This document shows positions 1 to 7,253 of a stretch of DNA of 8,823 nucleotides, one piece after another. Where the stretch lies: NCBI GenBank assembly GCA_042091035.1, contig JBELIG010000128.1:1-8823 (forward strand), written 5' to 3'. The notes under the pieces are model-generated. The model did not search any database. It had not been told where the DNA came from and saw only the letters and a program-made list of their open reading frames with translations. Position 1 is the stretch's first letter. Each line of letters starts with the position of its first letter. Origin of the DNA: AM-2324 sp042091035 (GTDB lineage Bacteria; Bacteroidota; Bacteroidia; Chitinophagales; Saprospiraceae). Position numbers and translations under genes: made by a program.

Positions 1-582
1 AATCCTATAAATTACAGGATCACGCATATGCATATTAGGTGAAGTCATATCCACCTTAGCGCGAAGAACCTTTGCGCCATCTACAAATTCACCATCCCGC
101 ATACCCTGAAACAAACGCAGATTTTCTTCGACACTTCTTGTTCTATAAGGACTTTCAACCCCAGGCTTAGCAGGTACACCTTTCATCTCTGCAATCTCCT
201 CTGCTGAAGAATCATCAACATAGGCCATTCCTTTTTCAATAAGCTTAACAGCAAAAGCATATAGATTATCAAAATAATCCGAAGCATAAAGCTCATTCGC
301 CCACTCAAAACCCAACCACTTTATATCGCGTTTGATGCTATCTACATATGAGGTATCTTCTGTAGTTGGGTTTGTGTCATCAAACCTTAGATTTGTCTTA
401 CCACCATATTTCTTTGCTGTTTCAAAATTGATACAGATTGCCTTGGCATGACCTATATGAAGGTATCCATTAGGCTCTGGTGGAAAGCGCGTGTGAATGC
501 GCCCTTCATGCTTCCCATTCTCAATATCTTCTGCTACTATTTGCTCTATAAAATTAAGAGACTCTTTCTTTGATTCTGACAT
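1..582 (-). CDS. glnS: Glutaminyl-tRNA synthetase (GlnRS), N-terminal part, cut by window edge
   Basis: Cytoplasmic class I aminoacyl-tRNA synthetase that charges tRNA-Gln with glutamine using ATP. The window holds the first 194 codons; the reading frame is open to base 1, so the C-terminal part (KMSKS loop and anticodon-binding barrels) lies outside. The GlnRS signature PPEPNGYLHIGHAK is at residues 34-47 with HIGH at 42-45. It is followed by RFDDTNP (66-72), RSVEENLRLF (149-158), LRAKVDM (173-179) and MRDPVIYRI at the edge, all of which match GlnRS rather than GluRS. The start is ATG at 580-582, 20 nt after the argS stop, with no clear Shine-Dalgarno, so it is probably co-transcribed with argS. 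Presence of GlnRS implies direct Gln-tRNA charging, not only the GatCAB amidation route. Identity is very secure. Confidence 0.96.
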   Translation of the reverse strand, partial: MSESKKESLNFIEQIVAEDIENGKHEGRIHTRFPPEPNGYLHIGHAKAICINFETAKKYGGKTNLRFDDTNPTTEDTSYVDSIKRDIKWLGFEWANELYASDYFDNLYAFAVKLIEKGMAYVDDSSAEEIAEMKGVPAKPGVESPYRTRSVEENLRLFQGMRDGEFVDGAKVLRAKVDMTSPNMHMRDPVIYRI

Positions 583-602
583 ATCTTATTTATTGAAGGC
601 TA

Positions 603-2450
603 TTACATTCTATCTGGCATCTCTATCCCAATCAGATCCATACCATTTTTTAAAACGATCCCTACTAATTTACTCAACTGTAATCTAAACACCTTAGCGT
701 CCTCAGCTTCCTTAAATATTTGAAGATCATGCCAGAATTTACTAAACAACTTAGCAAGTGTATAGCAATAATTAGCAATCACTGAAGGATCTAATTCCTC
801 TGCAGCCTGCTTTATTAAATCAGGATACTGGTAAAGCGAGAGGACCAATTCGCGCTCTACAGGTTCTAATCCTGCATAAGCACTTAGGCCTGAAAGATCC
901 AAACCTTCTTGATCAGCACGTTTAAGAATACCTTTTATGCGCACATAAGAATACTGGATATAAGGACCCGTCTGCCCTTGAAGATCTAATGATTCTTTTG
1001 GATCAAAGGTCATCCATTTTTTTGGCTGAACCTTTATTATATGATATTTCAATGCTGCAACACCTATGCGTCTTACTATTTCATTTAATTCCTCTTCCGG
1101 CAAAGTCAACAGTTCACCTCTTTCTTTTATATTCTCGAAAGCTTCTGATACAACAGTATTTACTAAATCATCTGCATCAACCACTGTTCCTTCTCGAGAT
1201 TTCATACGCCCCTCTGGCAATTCAACCATACCATAAGATAGATGATGTAACCCATTTGCAAATGGCTCTCCCATACGCTTAAGGATCTCAAATAATACCT
1301 TGAAGTGATAATTTTGTTCATCCGCTACAGTATAGACCATTCGATCCATTTTAAAATCCTCATAGCGCAGAATCGCAGTTCCTATATCTTGCGTCATATA
1401 TACCGAGGTTCCATCGGATCTAAGTACAAGCTTGTGATCAAGCTTTGCCGCTTCAAGGTCAATCCATACAGATCCATCATCCTTTTTATAGAAAATATCT
1501 TTGGACAAGCCATCTTCAATCTTGTCCTTACCAAGCAGGTAGGTATCCGATTCAAAATATAGCTTATCAAAAGAAACGCCTAGTTTCTTATATGTTTCCT
1601 CAAATCCATCATACACCCAAGCATTCATCTGCTTCCAAAGATCACGCGTTGCCTGATCATTTGACTCCCAATCTAGCAACATAGCTTTTGCAGCTTTACC
1701 TAGCGCACTATGTATATTGAAATAGTCATTTTTATAAGCTTTGAAGAATTCTACCTCATTCATTGCTTGCTTCTTCCTAGTTGTGTAAGCCTCAAGCGCA
1801 GATGAAGTTTCTTGCCATATTTTATATTCAGCTTGGAATTTCTTCTCAAACTCAACATACCATTTACCGACAAAGTGGTCACCTTTAACGCCTGATGATG
1901 CTGGTGTGGCGCCATCGGCGTAAAGTTTCCAAGCTATCATACTCTTACAAATAGCGATTCCTCTATCATTAATGATCTGCACATTTGATGTATCATAACC
2001 CGCAGCTTTTAAAATCTTGGAAGATGCCCATCCCAAAAGGATATTACGAATATGGCCCAAATGAAGAGGTTTATTCGTGTTTGGAGAAGAAAATTCAACC
2101 AAAACCTTTTTTCCATTAGATTCCGACACCCCAAAAGATTCATCCGAATGGTGCTCATAAAGATAATCCAGCCATAGCTTATCACTTAGACTAAGGTTAA
2201 GGAAGCCTTTTATTACATTAAATCCTGTAATTACATCTACATTTTCAGTCAAATAAGTACCAAGATCTTGTCCAACCAGTTCAGGAGACTTTCGAGCTGA
2301 CTTAACAAAAGGAAAAGTAACGACAGTATAATCACCCTCAAACTCTTTACGGGTTAAGCTGATATTCAATTGAGCATCCGAAACTTCTATTCCATAGAGT
2401 TCTGAAACTCCTTTTTTGACACACTCGCCAATCAATGCAATTACATTCAT
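603..2450 (-). CDS. argS: Arginyl-tRNA synthetase (ArgRS)
   Basis: Cytoplasmic class I synthetase that attaches arginine to tRNA-Arg. It is 615 aa, slightly long but normal for the family. Domains in order: N-terminal ArgRS-specific tRNA D-loop-binding domain (about 1-85); Rossmann catalytic core with PNTNKPLHLGH (HIGH motif as HLGH, 130-133) and NDRG (161-164); the KMSKS-equivalent segment GRMKSREGT (414-422); the QTGPYIQYSYVR segment (493-504) leading into the C-terminal DALR anticodon-binding helical domain (about 495-615). A Lys/Ala-rich helical insertion at about 205-265 lies inside the core and looks lineage-typical. The ATG start at 2448-2450 gives a proper N-terminal domain. No clear Shine-Dalgarno, as is common in Bacteroidota. 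It is the first gene of an argS-glnS unit, separated from the upstream peptidase operon by an intrinsic terminator and with its own possible promoter. Confidence 0.98.
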   Translation of the reverse strand: MNVIALIGECVKKGVSELYGIEVSDAQLNISLTRKEFEGDYTVVTFPFVKSARKSPELVGQDLGTYLTENVDVITGFNVIKGFLNLSLSDKLWLDYLYEHHSDESFGVSESNGKKVLVEFSSPNTNKPLHLGHIRNILLGWASSKILKAAGYDTSNVQIINDRGIAICKSMIAWKLYADGATPASSGVKGDHFVGKWYVEFEKKFQAEYKIWQETSSALEAYTTRKKQAMNEVEFFKAYKNDYFNIHSALGKAAKAMLLDWESNDQATRDLWKQMNAWVYDGFEETYKKLGVSFDKLYFESDTYLLGKDKIEDGLSKDIFYKKDDGSVWIDLEAAKLDHKLVLRSDGTSVYMTQDIGTAILRYEDFKMDRMVYTVADEQNYHFKVLFEILKRMGEPFANGLHHLSYGMVELPEGRMKSREGTVVDADDLVNTVVSEAFENIKERGELLTLPEEELNEIVRRIGVAALKYHIIKVQPKKWMTFDPKESLDLQGQTGPYIQYSYVRIKGILKRADQEGLDLSGLSAYAGLEPVERELVLSLYQYPDLIKQAAEELDPSVIANYCYTLAKLFSKFWHDLQIFKEAEDAKVFRLQLSKLVGIVLKNGMDLIGIEMPDRM

Positions 2451-2486
2451 TCTTTATGGTGATTTTATAAAGCCTTAATTAAGCTG

Positions 2487-2494
2487 CAAATTTA
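2487..2494 (-). promoter_or_regulatory. Possible Bacteroidota -7 box for argS
   Basis: On the minus strand the octamer TAAATTTG fits the Bacteroidota primary sigma -7 consensus TAnnTTTG. It lies 36 nt before the argS ATG, which would give a 5' UTR of about 30 nt. No good -33 TTTG is found at the usual 19-21 nt spacing; that stretch is the T-run of the upstream terminator. Placed by motif only. Confidence 0.35.
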
Positions 2495-2508
2495 AGAGAA
2501 TTTACATT

Positions 2509-2546
2509 AAAAAAATAGTGATAAGCTAGGAGCTTACCACTATTTA
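2509..2546 (-). terminator. Intrinsic terminator of the M16 peptidase operon
   Basis: In minus-strand RNA the arm AATAGTGGTAAGCT (2531-2544) pairs fully with AGCTTATCACTATT (2514-2527), with one G-U pair and a 3-nt loop (2528-2530); a further A-U pair closes the base. It is followed directly by seven U residues (2509-2515, overlapping the stem base). It sits about 30 nt after the stop of the second M16 gene and before argS, so it insulates the two operons. The opposite strand has only a short T-run, so it acts mainly on the minus strand. Confidence 0.9.
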
Positions 2547-2576
2547 GTTGAATAAATCTTTTTATTTCAGTAATCC

Positions 2577-4649
2577 TTATTTAAATAGGTCACTGGCATT
2601 TTTAGGATTTATCACAACTGACTTGATATTCTGCTCTATTGGAGTTGGCATCATACCTGAAACCTTTATGATAGTCGGCAACATAATGCCTTCAAAATCC
2701 TTATAAACTTCATAATCCAAGGTTACAGCTCCTTGTTCACCTGTCTGTACCTTTCTCAATTTCAAACTTGAAGCAATCGAGTAATATTCAGTAATTGAAG
2801 CTCCATCTGTTCGCACTAAATCCATACGGTATGCATCTTCCTCATTCACTTTCTCAACGCCTGCCAGTTTTACAGAATTGTATTGTTCCGTATTAAAGTA
2901 ATTTAACTCTGAAAAAGGTGCAGCATCTACCTTTGCGTCTGAAATCTCCATAGGAGAAAGATCTTTTGTCATACCTCGTCCTTCCGAATAACCATCAAAA
3001 CCATTGACAACCATCTTCATAAAGGTCATTCCGCCCATACTGATCTTCTGAACAGTATTCAAAGACTTACTTTTAACCATATAGAACTCCAATTCTCCCA
3101 TCTCCGTATTTGCAGCCATACTCATTTCTAAAACATCTACCTGTTCCAGCTTTTCTTTTCCTCCTATTGCATTGAGATAATCACTTATTACAGTATTAGC
3201 ATCAACATTTAAAGGCATCTTAGTATCCTCAATAAGTTTGCCATAAGCATCATAATAATCGACAGCACCATTTGAATCAAACTTAGTCAAAGACTCAGCC
3301 ACATCACTTTTATTACCCACAACAATGACATAACATGCATCTGTATTTAAATACTTTTTAGCAGCAACACTCATATCCTCAACGGTAATTGCATTCATAA
3401 CTTTCAGGTAGTTAGAATAGAAATCAGCATCAAGATCATACCTAATAATGTTCAATGCGAAGTCAGCAATTGTTCTTGGGTTTTCCAATCCAATAGCAAA
3501 ATTACCTGTACGGAAATTCTTCACAGTACTCAACTCCTCCTCTGATAGAGGTTCATTGATCATCTGATTCATCTCATACAACATCTCCGTAATTGAACTA
3601 TCACTTACCTCATTACGAACACTGGCAGAGGCTACAAAATTTCCAATTAATTTATTGGGTCTTAAGCCTCCTCTTGCTCCATAGGTATATGCTTTATCCT
3701 CTCTCAAATTCTGGTTCAAACGACTACCAAAGTATCCCCCAAGTACAGTGCTCATAAGTGAACCCGTAATATAATCAGATGAGTTAAGTGAATAATCCAT
3801 AGGATAACTGACAGCAACTGTTGACTGAACAGCTCCTGGCTGATCAACAAAAACCACATTTACACCTTCTGGTCGCTCTACGCGCATTGGTTTTAATGTA
3901 GGAACTTCTCCCATCTCCCATTTACCGAAGTATTTCTCAGCAGCAAGCTTTGCATCAGCAAGATTCATATCACCCACTATTACTAAGTAAGAGATATTTG
4001 GTTTAAAAAACACATCAATATAAGACTTACAATCAGATACTGAAATAGCATTAATAGACTCCTCAGTTTCTACTGAACCAAAAGGATGATCTGAACCATA
4101 AACTAAAGTTCTCCTTACATTAGCCATAATAGCATCAGGGCTGTTTTTCGTTTGAGCTATACCTGATAGTGTTGCTTTCTTTATTTTCTCAAATTCAGCT
4201 TCAGGGAATACTGGATACATTAGGACATCAGACATGATAGCTAATAACTCCTCCGAATTCTTTGACAAACATGATCCGAACATTCCTGAACCAAAAGTTT
4301 GAAAACTTGCACCGATAAAATCAATAGATTCATCGATTTCTGCTTTATCCATAGATTCCGTTCCACGCCCCATCAATTCACCAGCAATATTCACATATCC
4401 AGCCTTCTCCCCTTCGCTAAAATCTGGAACATCAACAGAAAGTTGAAAAGAAACTCTTGGGAGCTTATTATTTTCAACCAAGACAACTGTCAATCCATTA
4501 TCTAGTTTAAACACCTCGGAATCACCAATTTCTATACTTGGTGCTGGACCGGGTTTAGGAGCGTTTTTTCTAAAATCTTCCTGTGCAAAGAGATTTGCAC
4601 TCATACAAAGGGTTATACCCAATGCTACAATTATATTCTTAATTCGCAT
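2577..4649 (-). CDS. Secreted M16-family peptidase-like subunit lacking the zinc site, with LolA-like C-terminal domain
   Basis: 690 aa. A signal peptide (about 1-22, basic MRIKN start, hydrophobic core, cleavage LFA|QED) sends it to the periplasm. Residues about 45-465 form two M16 (pitrilysin/MPP-like) domains. Where an active subunit has HxxEH, this one has N87-I-A-G-E91, so it cannot bind zinc in the usual way. In its second half it keeps the LR(316)...AYTYGA (320-325) motif, the Arg/Tyr pair that holds substrate in M16B non-catalytic subunits. Residues about 485-690 resemble LolA-like/outer-membrane lipoprotein-sorting beta domains (weak recognition by pattern: YLNAIGGKEKLEQV, then repeated beta strands, DYEVYKDFEGIMLPT). 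It starts 12 nt after the active M16 gene, behind a GAGAG Shine-Dalgarno-like site, so the two are surely co-transcribed and probably form a heterodimer. The partner assignment is inference. Confidence 0.93.
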   Translation of the reverse strand: MRIKNIIVALGITLCMSANLFAQEDFRKNAPKPGPAPSIEIGDSEVFKLDNGLTVVLVENNKLPRVSFQLSVDVPDFSEGEKAGYVNIAGELMGRGTESMDKAEIDESIDFIGASFQTFGSGMFGSCLSKNSEELLAIMSDVLMYPVFPEAEFEKIKKATLSGIAQTKNSPDAIMANVRRTLVYGSDHPFGSVETEESINAISVSDCKSYIDVFFKPNISYLVIVGDMNLADAKLAAEKYFGKWEMGEVPTLKPMRVERPEGVNVVFVDQPGAVQSTVAVSYPMDYSLNSSDYITGSLMSTVLGGYFGSRLNQNLREDKAYTYGARGGLRPNKLIGNFVASASVRNEVSDSSITEMLYEMNQMINEPLSEEELSTVKNFRTGNFAIGLENPRTIADFALNIIRYDLDADFYSNYLKVMNAITVEDMSVAAKKYLNTDACYVIVVGNKSDVAESLTKFDSNGAVDYYDAYGKLIEDTKMPLNVDANTVISDYLNAIGGKEKLEQVDVLEMSMAANTEMGELEFYMVKSKSLNTVQKISMGGMTFMKMVVNGFDGYSEGRGMTKDLSPMEISDAKVDAAPFSELNYFNTEQYNSVKLAGVEKVNEEDAYRMDLVRTDGASITEYYSIASSLKLRKVQTGEQGAVTLDYEVYKDFEGIMLPTIIKVSGMMPTPIEQNIKSVVINPKNASDLFK

Positions 4650-4661
4650 AATTCTCTCGTT

Positions 4662-5993
4662 TTATGGTCTTTGACCTTTTGGTAAGTAATACAGTACAAC
4701 ACGATTCTCAAAGTCTAAATACTTCCTTGCTACACGCTGAATATCTTCACGTGTAACGGATCTATACTTCTCGATTTCCGAATTTATAAGATCTGTATCG
4801 CCAAAATACATGTGATAATTTGCCAAAGATTCTGCGATACCTGCAGTAGAGGCATTAGCCGACAATATTTGGTTTTCGATCTGATTCTGAAGTTTTTGGA
4901 ATTCCTTTTCAGAAATAAGCTCCTCCTTTACCTTTGCAACCTCTTCATCGTATAGACGCTCTAGATCTGTTGGGTCTACACCCATATTTGCAATACCGTA
5001 ATTGATCAGTACACCATCATCCTCCATTGCTAAAGGGAAGGCACCCGCAAAAACAGCCATTTGTTCCTGATCTACTGCCCTTTTAGACAATCTAGAACTA
5101 TTTCCTACAGCTAAAAGCGTAGATAACATTTCAACTGCATACGCATCTGCCGTTCCTTGTGAAGGAATTCTATATGCCTGAATAACTGCAGGCAATTGAA
5201 TATTGTCATATACAGTATCTCTTGTCTCACCTTGCATAGGTGGCTCTACTATGGATGGTCTATAAACCGTTTTTACACCAGCAGGAATGGTAGAAAAATA
5301 TTTATCAATCAGAACTTTAGCAGATTTAATATCAAGATCTCCAGCAATTGAAAGCACCGCATTTTCAGGCACATAGAAATCAGCATAGAATTGCTTATAA
5401 TCTTCTTCTACCGCGGCATCAAGATGCGCCATAGAACCGATCACCGGCCATCTGTAAGGATGCTCTTTATATACACGCTTCATTGTTTCCTCCAAAAGAG
5501 AACCGTAAGGCTGATTATCAACTCTTAATCGGCGTTCCTCTTTTACAACCTCTCTTTGAGTCTCAACACCCTCAATATCTACACGTGCTTGAAGCATACG
5601 TTCAGACTCAAGCCAAAGACCAGTCTCGAGATGATTTGAAGGGAGTGTCTCATAATAATAGGTTCTGTCATAAAACGTATTTGCGTTATTGGAACCTCCA
5701 GCATTTTCAATTATTTTAAAAAACTCACCTCTGTCTATATTTTCTGAACCCTCAAAAAGAAGGTGCTCAAAAAAGTGTGCGAAACCTGTTCTGTCAGGGT
5801 TCTCATTTTTCGACCCCACATGGTACATTACAGAAACAGTAACAATTGGAGTAGAATGATCTTCATGAAGGATAACATGGAGTCCATTATCCAAATCATA
5901 TTCGACAAAATTAATTTTGTTTGCTTGCGCACTTATAGATCCTGCGTAGAGGAAAACAGCAAGTACCAAGGACAACAGCCTTTTAATCTGCAT
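4662..5993 (-). CDS. Secreted M16-family zinc metallopeptidase, catalytic subunit
   Basis: 443 aa from the chosen ATG at 5991-5993. This start gives a clean signal peptide, MQIKRLLSLV onward with cleavage ISA|Q at residue 22-23; the frame extends upstream to a TTG at 6041, but that would put 16 polar or mixed residues before the signal and overlaps a promoter-like box. The zinc motif is H73-F-F-E76-H77, and the third ligand is E153 in REVVKEER, 76 residues after H77, as in mitochondrial processing peptidase beta and other M16B enzymes. The second half has the M16 C-terminal fold (SIAGDLD at 215-221, SSRL at 299-302), but the substrate-binding Arg/Tyr positions are V307 and V314, so it probably depends on the next gene product for substrate binding. 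It degrades or processes peptides in the periplasm; the substrate is unknown. First gene of a two-gene operon. Confidence 0.95.
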   Translation of the reverse strand: MQIKRLLSLVLAVFLYAGSISAQANKINFVEYDLDNGLHVILHEDHSTPIVTVSVMYHVGSKNENPDRTGFAHFFEHLLFEGSENIDRGEFFKIIENAGGSNNANTFYDRTYYYETLPSNHLETGLWLESERMLQARVDIEGVETQREVVKEERRLRVDNQPYGSLLEETMKRVYKEHPYRWPVIGSMAHLDAAVEEDYKQFYADFYVPENAVLSIAGDLDIKSAKVLIDKYFSTIPAGVKTVYRPSIVEPPMQGETRDTVYDNIQLPAVIQAYRIPSQGTADAYAVEMLSTLLAVGNSSRLSKRAVDQEQMAVFAGAFPLAMEDDGVLINYGIANMGVDPTDLERLYDEEVAKVKEELISEKEFQKLQNQIENQILSANASTAGIAESLANYHMYFGDTDLINSEIEKYRSVTREDIQRVARKYLDFENRVVLYYLPKGQRP

Positions 5994-6028
5994 AGAATGG
6001 TTATTTTTATTTTGAAAGTAAATCATCT

Positions 6029-6036
6029 CAAAAATA
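6029..6036 (-). promoter_or_regulatory. Possible Bacteroidota -7 box for the M16 operon
   Basis: Minus-strand TATTTTTG is a full match to the TAnnTTTG consensus. It lies 35 nt before the ATG at 5993, giving a 5' UTR of about 30 nt. No TTTG is found at the usual -33 spacing. It lies downstream of the terminator of the YkuK-like gene, where a new promoter is expected. Being inside the longer reading frame, it favours the 5993 start. Confidence 0.45.
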
Positions 6037-6081
6037 ACCAAAGACTCTAGTATTAGTAGGAAAGGAATGTAAAATTATACC

Positions 6082-6115
6082 AAAAAAGAAAAGCTATTGA
6101 CGAACAATACCTTTT
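6082..6115 (-). terminator. Likely intrinsic terminator of the YkuK-like gene
   Basis: In minus-strand RNA the arm AAAAG-G-TATTG (6105-6115) pairs with CAATA-G-CTTTT (6089-6099) around a 5-nt loop, leaving one internal G·G mismatch. It is followed by C and six U residues (6082-6087). It begins one base after the TGA stop (6117-6119). The stem is AU-rich and less stable than the one at 2509-2546, so termination may be partial. Confidence 0.55.
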
Positions 6116-6116
6116 A

Positions 6117-6587
6117 TCATACTACTTTATCTGCACAAGACGAAGATGCAAAGGCATCTGGCTTGGCTTTGAAAACAAAACCCATACCCAAAATATAGCC
6201 CATTGCCTCTTTGAGTGCTTTGTTTGAAGCAAAATAAGGGTCTGTATTTATGTCAGCATGAATCTCTAACTCTACATCATGTGTATCAAAGACATCACAG
6301 AGGCTGTAGGCAACCTCTACCGACCTAGATACTTCAAGGATCATCCTCCTCTTTAGAGACATATCATTTTTCTCCATCCGGTAATTGTTGATATACATGA
6401 AGCCACCTTTTTTTTCTCTCAAAAAAACAATGACACAGGCAAACTCAACAATATTTCCCTTTACCTGAGAGTCTGTCCCAATACAAACCTTTAGTTTGTG
6501 CCCATCAGCAATTTCTTTGATAATAGTTTCTTCGACCTTAGTTTTTATGGTATCTATAGGATCACCATTTAAGCGCCTCCATTTCAT
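6117..6587 (-). CDS. YkuK/DUF458 family protein with RNase H-like fold
   Basis: 156 aa, no signal peptide or membrane segment, so cytoplasmic. It resembles Bacillus YkuK (DUF458, classed as RNase H-like): IGTDSQ at 36-41, HADIN at 110-114, and a C-terminal KPDAFASSSCADK (142-154) that matches the KPHSFAASSYANR ending of YkuK. The acidic residues D39, E85, D112 and D144 or D153 are placed as expected for a two-metal RNase H site, but nuclease activity has not been shown for this family as far as I know. The ATG at 6585-6587 is the only sensible start, and no Shine-Dalgarno is seen. It appears to be a single-gene unit: a 114-nt gap to rsmD upstream and a terminator after it. Family call fairly sure; role unknown. 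Confidence 0.82.
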   Translation of the reverse strand: MKWRRLNGDPIDTIKTKVEETIIKEIADGHKLKVCIGTDSQVKGNIVEFACVIVFLREKKGGFMYINNYRMEKNDMSLKRRMILEVSRSVEVAYSLCDVFDTHDVELEIHADINTDPYFASNKALKEAMGYILGMGFVFKAKPDAFASSSCADKVV

Positions 6588-6620
6588 AAGTGTTAACTTT
6601 TAGTTGAATAAATACACTTA

Positions 6621-6651
6621 CAAAACTTAGACCTAAGCCCATGAGTTCCAA
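6621..6651 (-). promoter_or_regulatory. Possible promoter of the YkuK-like gene
   Basis: Minus-strand TTG (6649-6651), then 19 nt, then TAAGTTTTG (6621-6629). The second element differs from TAnnTTTG by one extra base between TA and TTTG, so the match is imperfect, but the spacing is the expected one for Bacteroidota -33/-7 elements. It would start RNA about 30 nt before the ATG at 6587. Confidence 0.3.
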
Positions 6652-6660
6652 TTGAATATT

Positions 6661-6687
6661 ATCAAATTGTAATTTGATGATCAAATT
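6661..6687. repeat. Three alternating 8-bp inverted-repeat arms between rsmD and the YkuK-like gene
   Basis: Plus strand: ATCAAATT (6661-6668), 2-nt gap, AATTTGAT (6671-6678), 1-nt gap, ATCAAATT (6680-6687). The middle arm can pair with either neighbour, giving two mutually exclusive hairpins with very short loops, or two overlapping dyads as DNA. It lies just after the rsmD stop and before the possible promoter of the YkuK-like gene. No U-run follows on the minus strand, so it is not a standard intrinsic terminator; a protein-binding site or an RNA 3'-end protector is possible. Confidence 0.7.
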
Positions 6688-6701
6688 ATTGTCAATAACT
6701 G

Positions 6702-7247
6702 CTATTCAGGTTCTTTGAAAAAGGAAAATATGGTCTTACCATAATGCCTTTCTTCTTGATATTTAGGATGGTCTTTATAAGAATGATTAGGATTGTGCTC
6801 CATGACTAAAAGCCCACCAGGCTTTAATCGACCTGAGCTTAATATAGATTCCGGGAGGGTATCAATGGTTGGTAACGGATAAGGAGGACCAGCAAATATA
6901 TAATCATACTGATGTATATCCTTGGCTATAAACTTGTATACATCTGATCGTACAATTCTAATATTGGACTCAATGCCCAATTCTTTTGAAATCTTTTTTA
7001 CAAACGAAACAGCAGGATAGAATTTATCGACGTAGGTCACATCTTCACAACCTCTTGATATGAATTCATAAGAATGATTCCCAGTACCTCCAAAAAGATC
7101 TAAGACTTTCCACGCTGAAAAATCATATCGATTGATTAAAATATTAAAAAGACCTTCTTTTGAATAGTCCGTTGTTGGTCTAGTCGGCCACTTGTCTGCT
7201 GGTGGGTAAAATTTCCTTCCTTTAAATTCTCCTCCTATTATTCGCAT
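6702..7247 (-). CDS. rsmD: 16S rRNA (guanine(966)-N2)-methyltransferase RsmD
   Basis: 181 aa, usual length for the family. SAM-dependent Rossmann methyltransferase that modifies G966 of 16S rRNA in the small subunit. Visible: N-terminal MRIIGGEFKGRKF (1-13) and TRPTTDYSKEGLFNIL (22-37), typical of Bacteroidota RsmD; SAM motif I VLDLFGGTG (48-56); motif II acidic D74; D102 in RSDV; motif IV region at 117-124. Motif IV reads A-G120-P-P-Y, where the family has D/N-P-P-Y/F; the acidic or amide residue that contacts the target base is a glycine (GGT codon at 6888-6890, one base from GAT). The rest of the sequence looks intact. ATG start at 7245-7247 is 6 nt after the DUF3822 stop, so it is the last gene of the three-gene operon. 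Name secure; activity in question only because of G120. Confidence 0.95.
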   Translation of the reverse strand: MRIIGGEFKGRKFYPPADKWPTRPTTDYSKEGLFNILINRYDFSAWKVLDLFGGTGNHSYEFISRGCEDVTYVDKFYPAVSFVKKISKELGIESNIRIVRSDVYKFIAKDIHQYDYIFAGPPYPLPTIDTLPESILSSGRLKPGGLLVMEHNPNHSYKDHPKYQEERHYGKTIFSFFKEPE

Positions 7248-7253
7248 ATCTGA

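Noticed and set aside
989..1684. Plus-strand open frames inside argS (also 497-688, 4299-4505, 5483-6050, 7424-7612).
   Set aside because: They are antisense to well-supported genes, have protein sequences of low-complexity or shadow character (many His, Leu, Ile, Ser) and no recognisable domain.
2474..2483. CTTAATTAAG palindrome between the argS -7 box and its ATG.
   Set aside because: A 10-bp AT-rich palindrome is common by chance in this base composition and has no second copy or known regulator to support an operator.
4605..4649. Lipobox at Cys15 of the second M16 protein (GITLC).
   Set aside because: The residues before Cys do not fit the lipobox, and a normal signal peptidase I site (LFA|Q) follows at residue 22.
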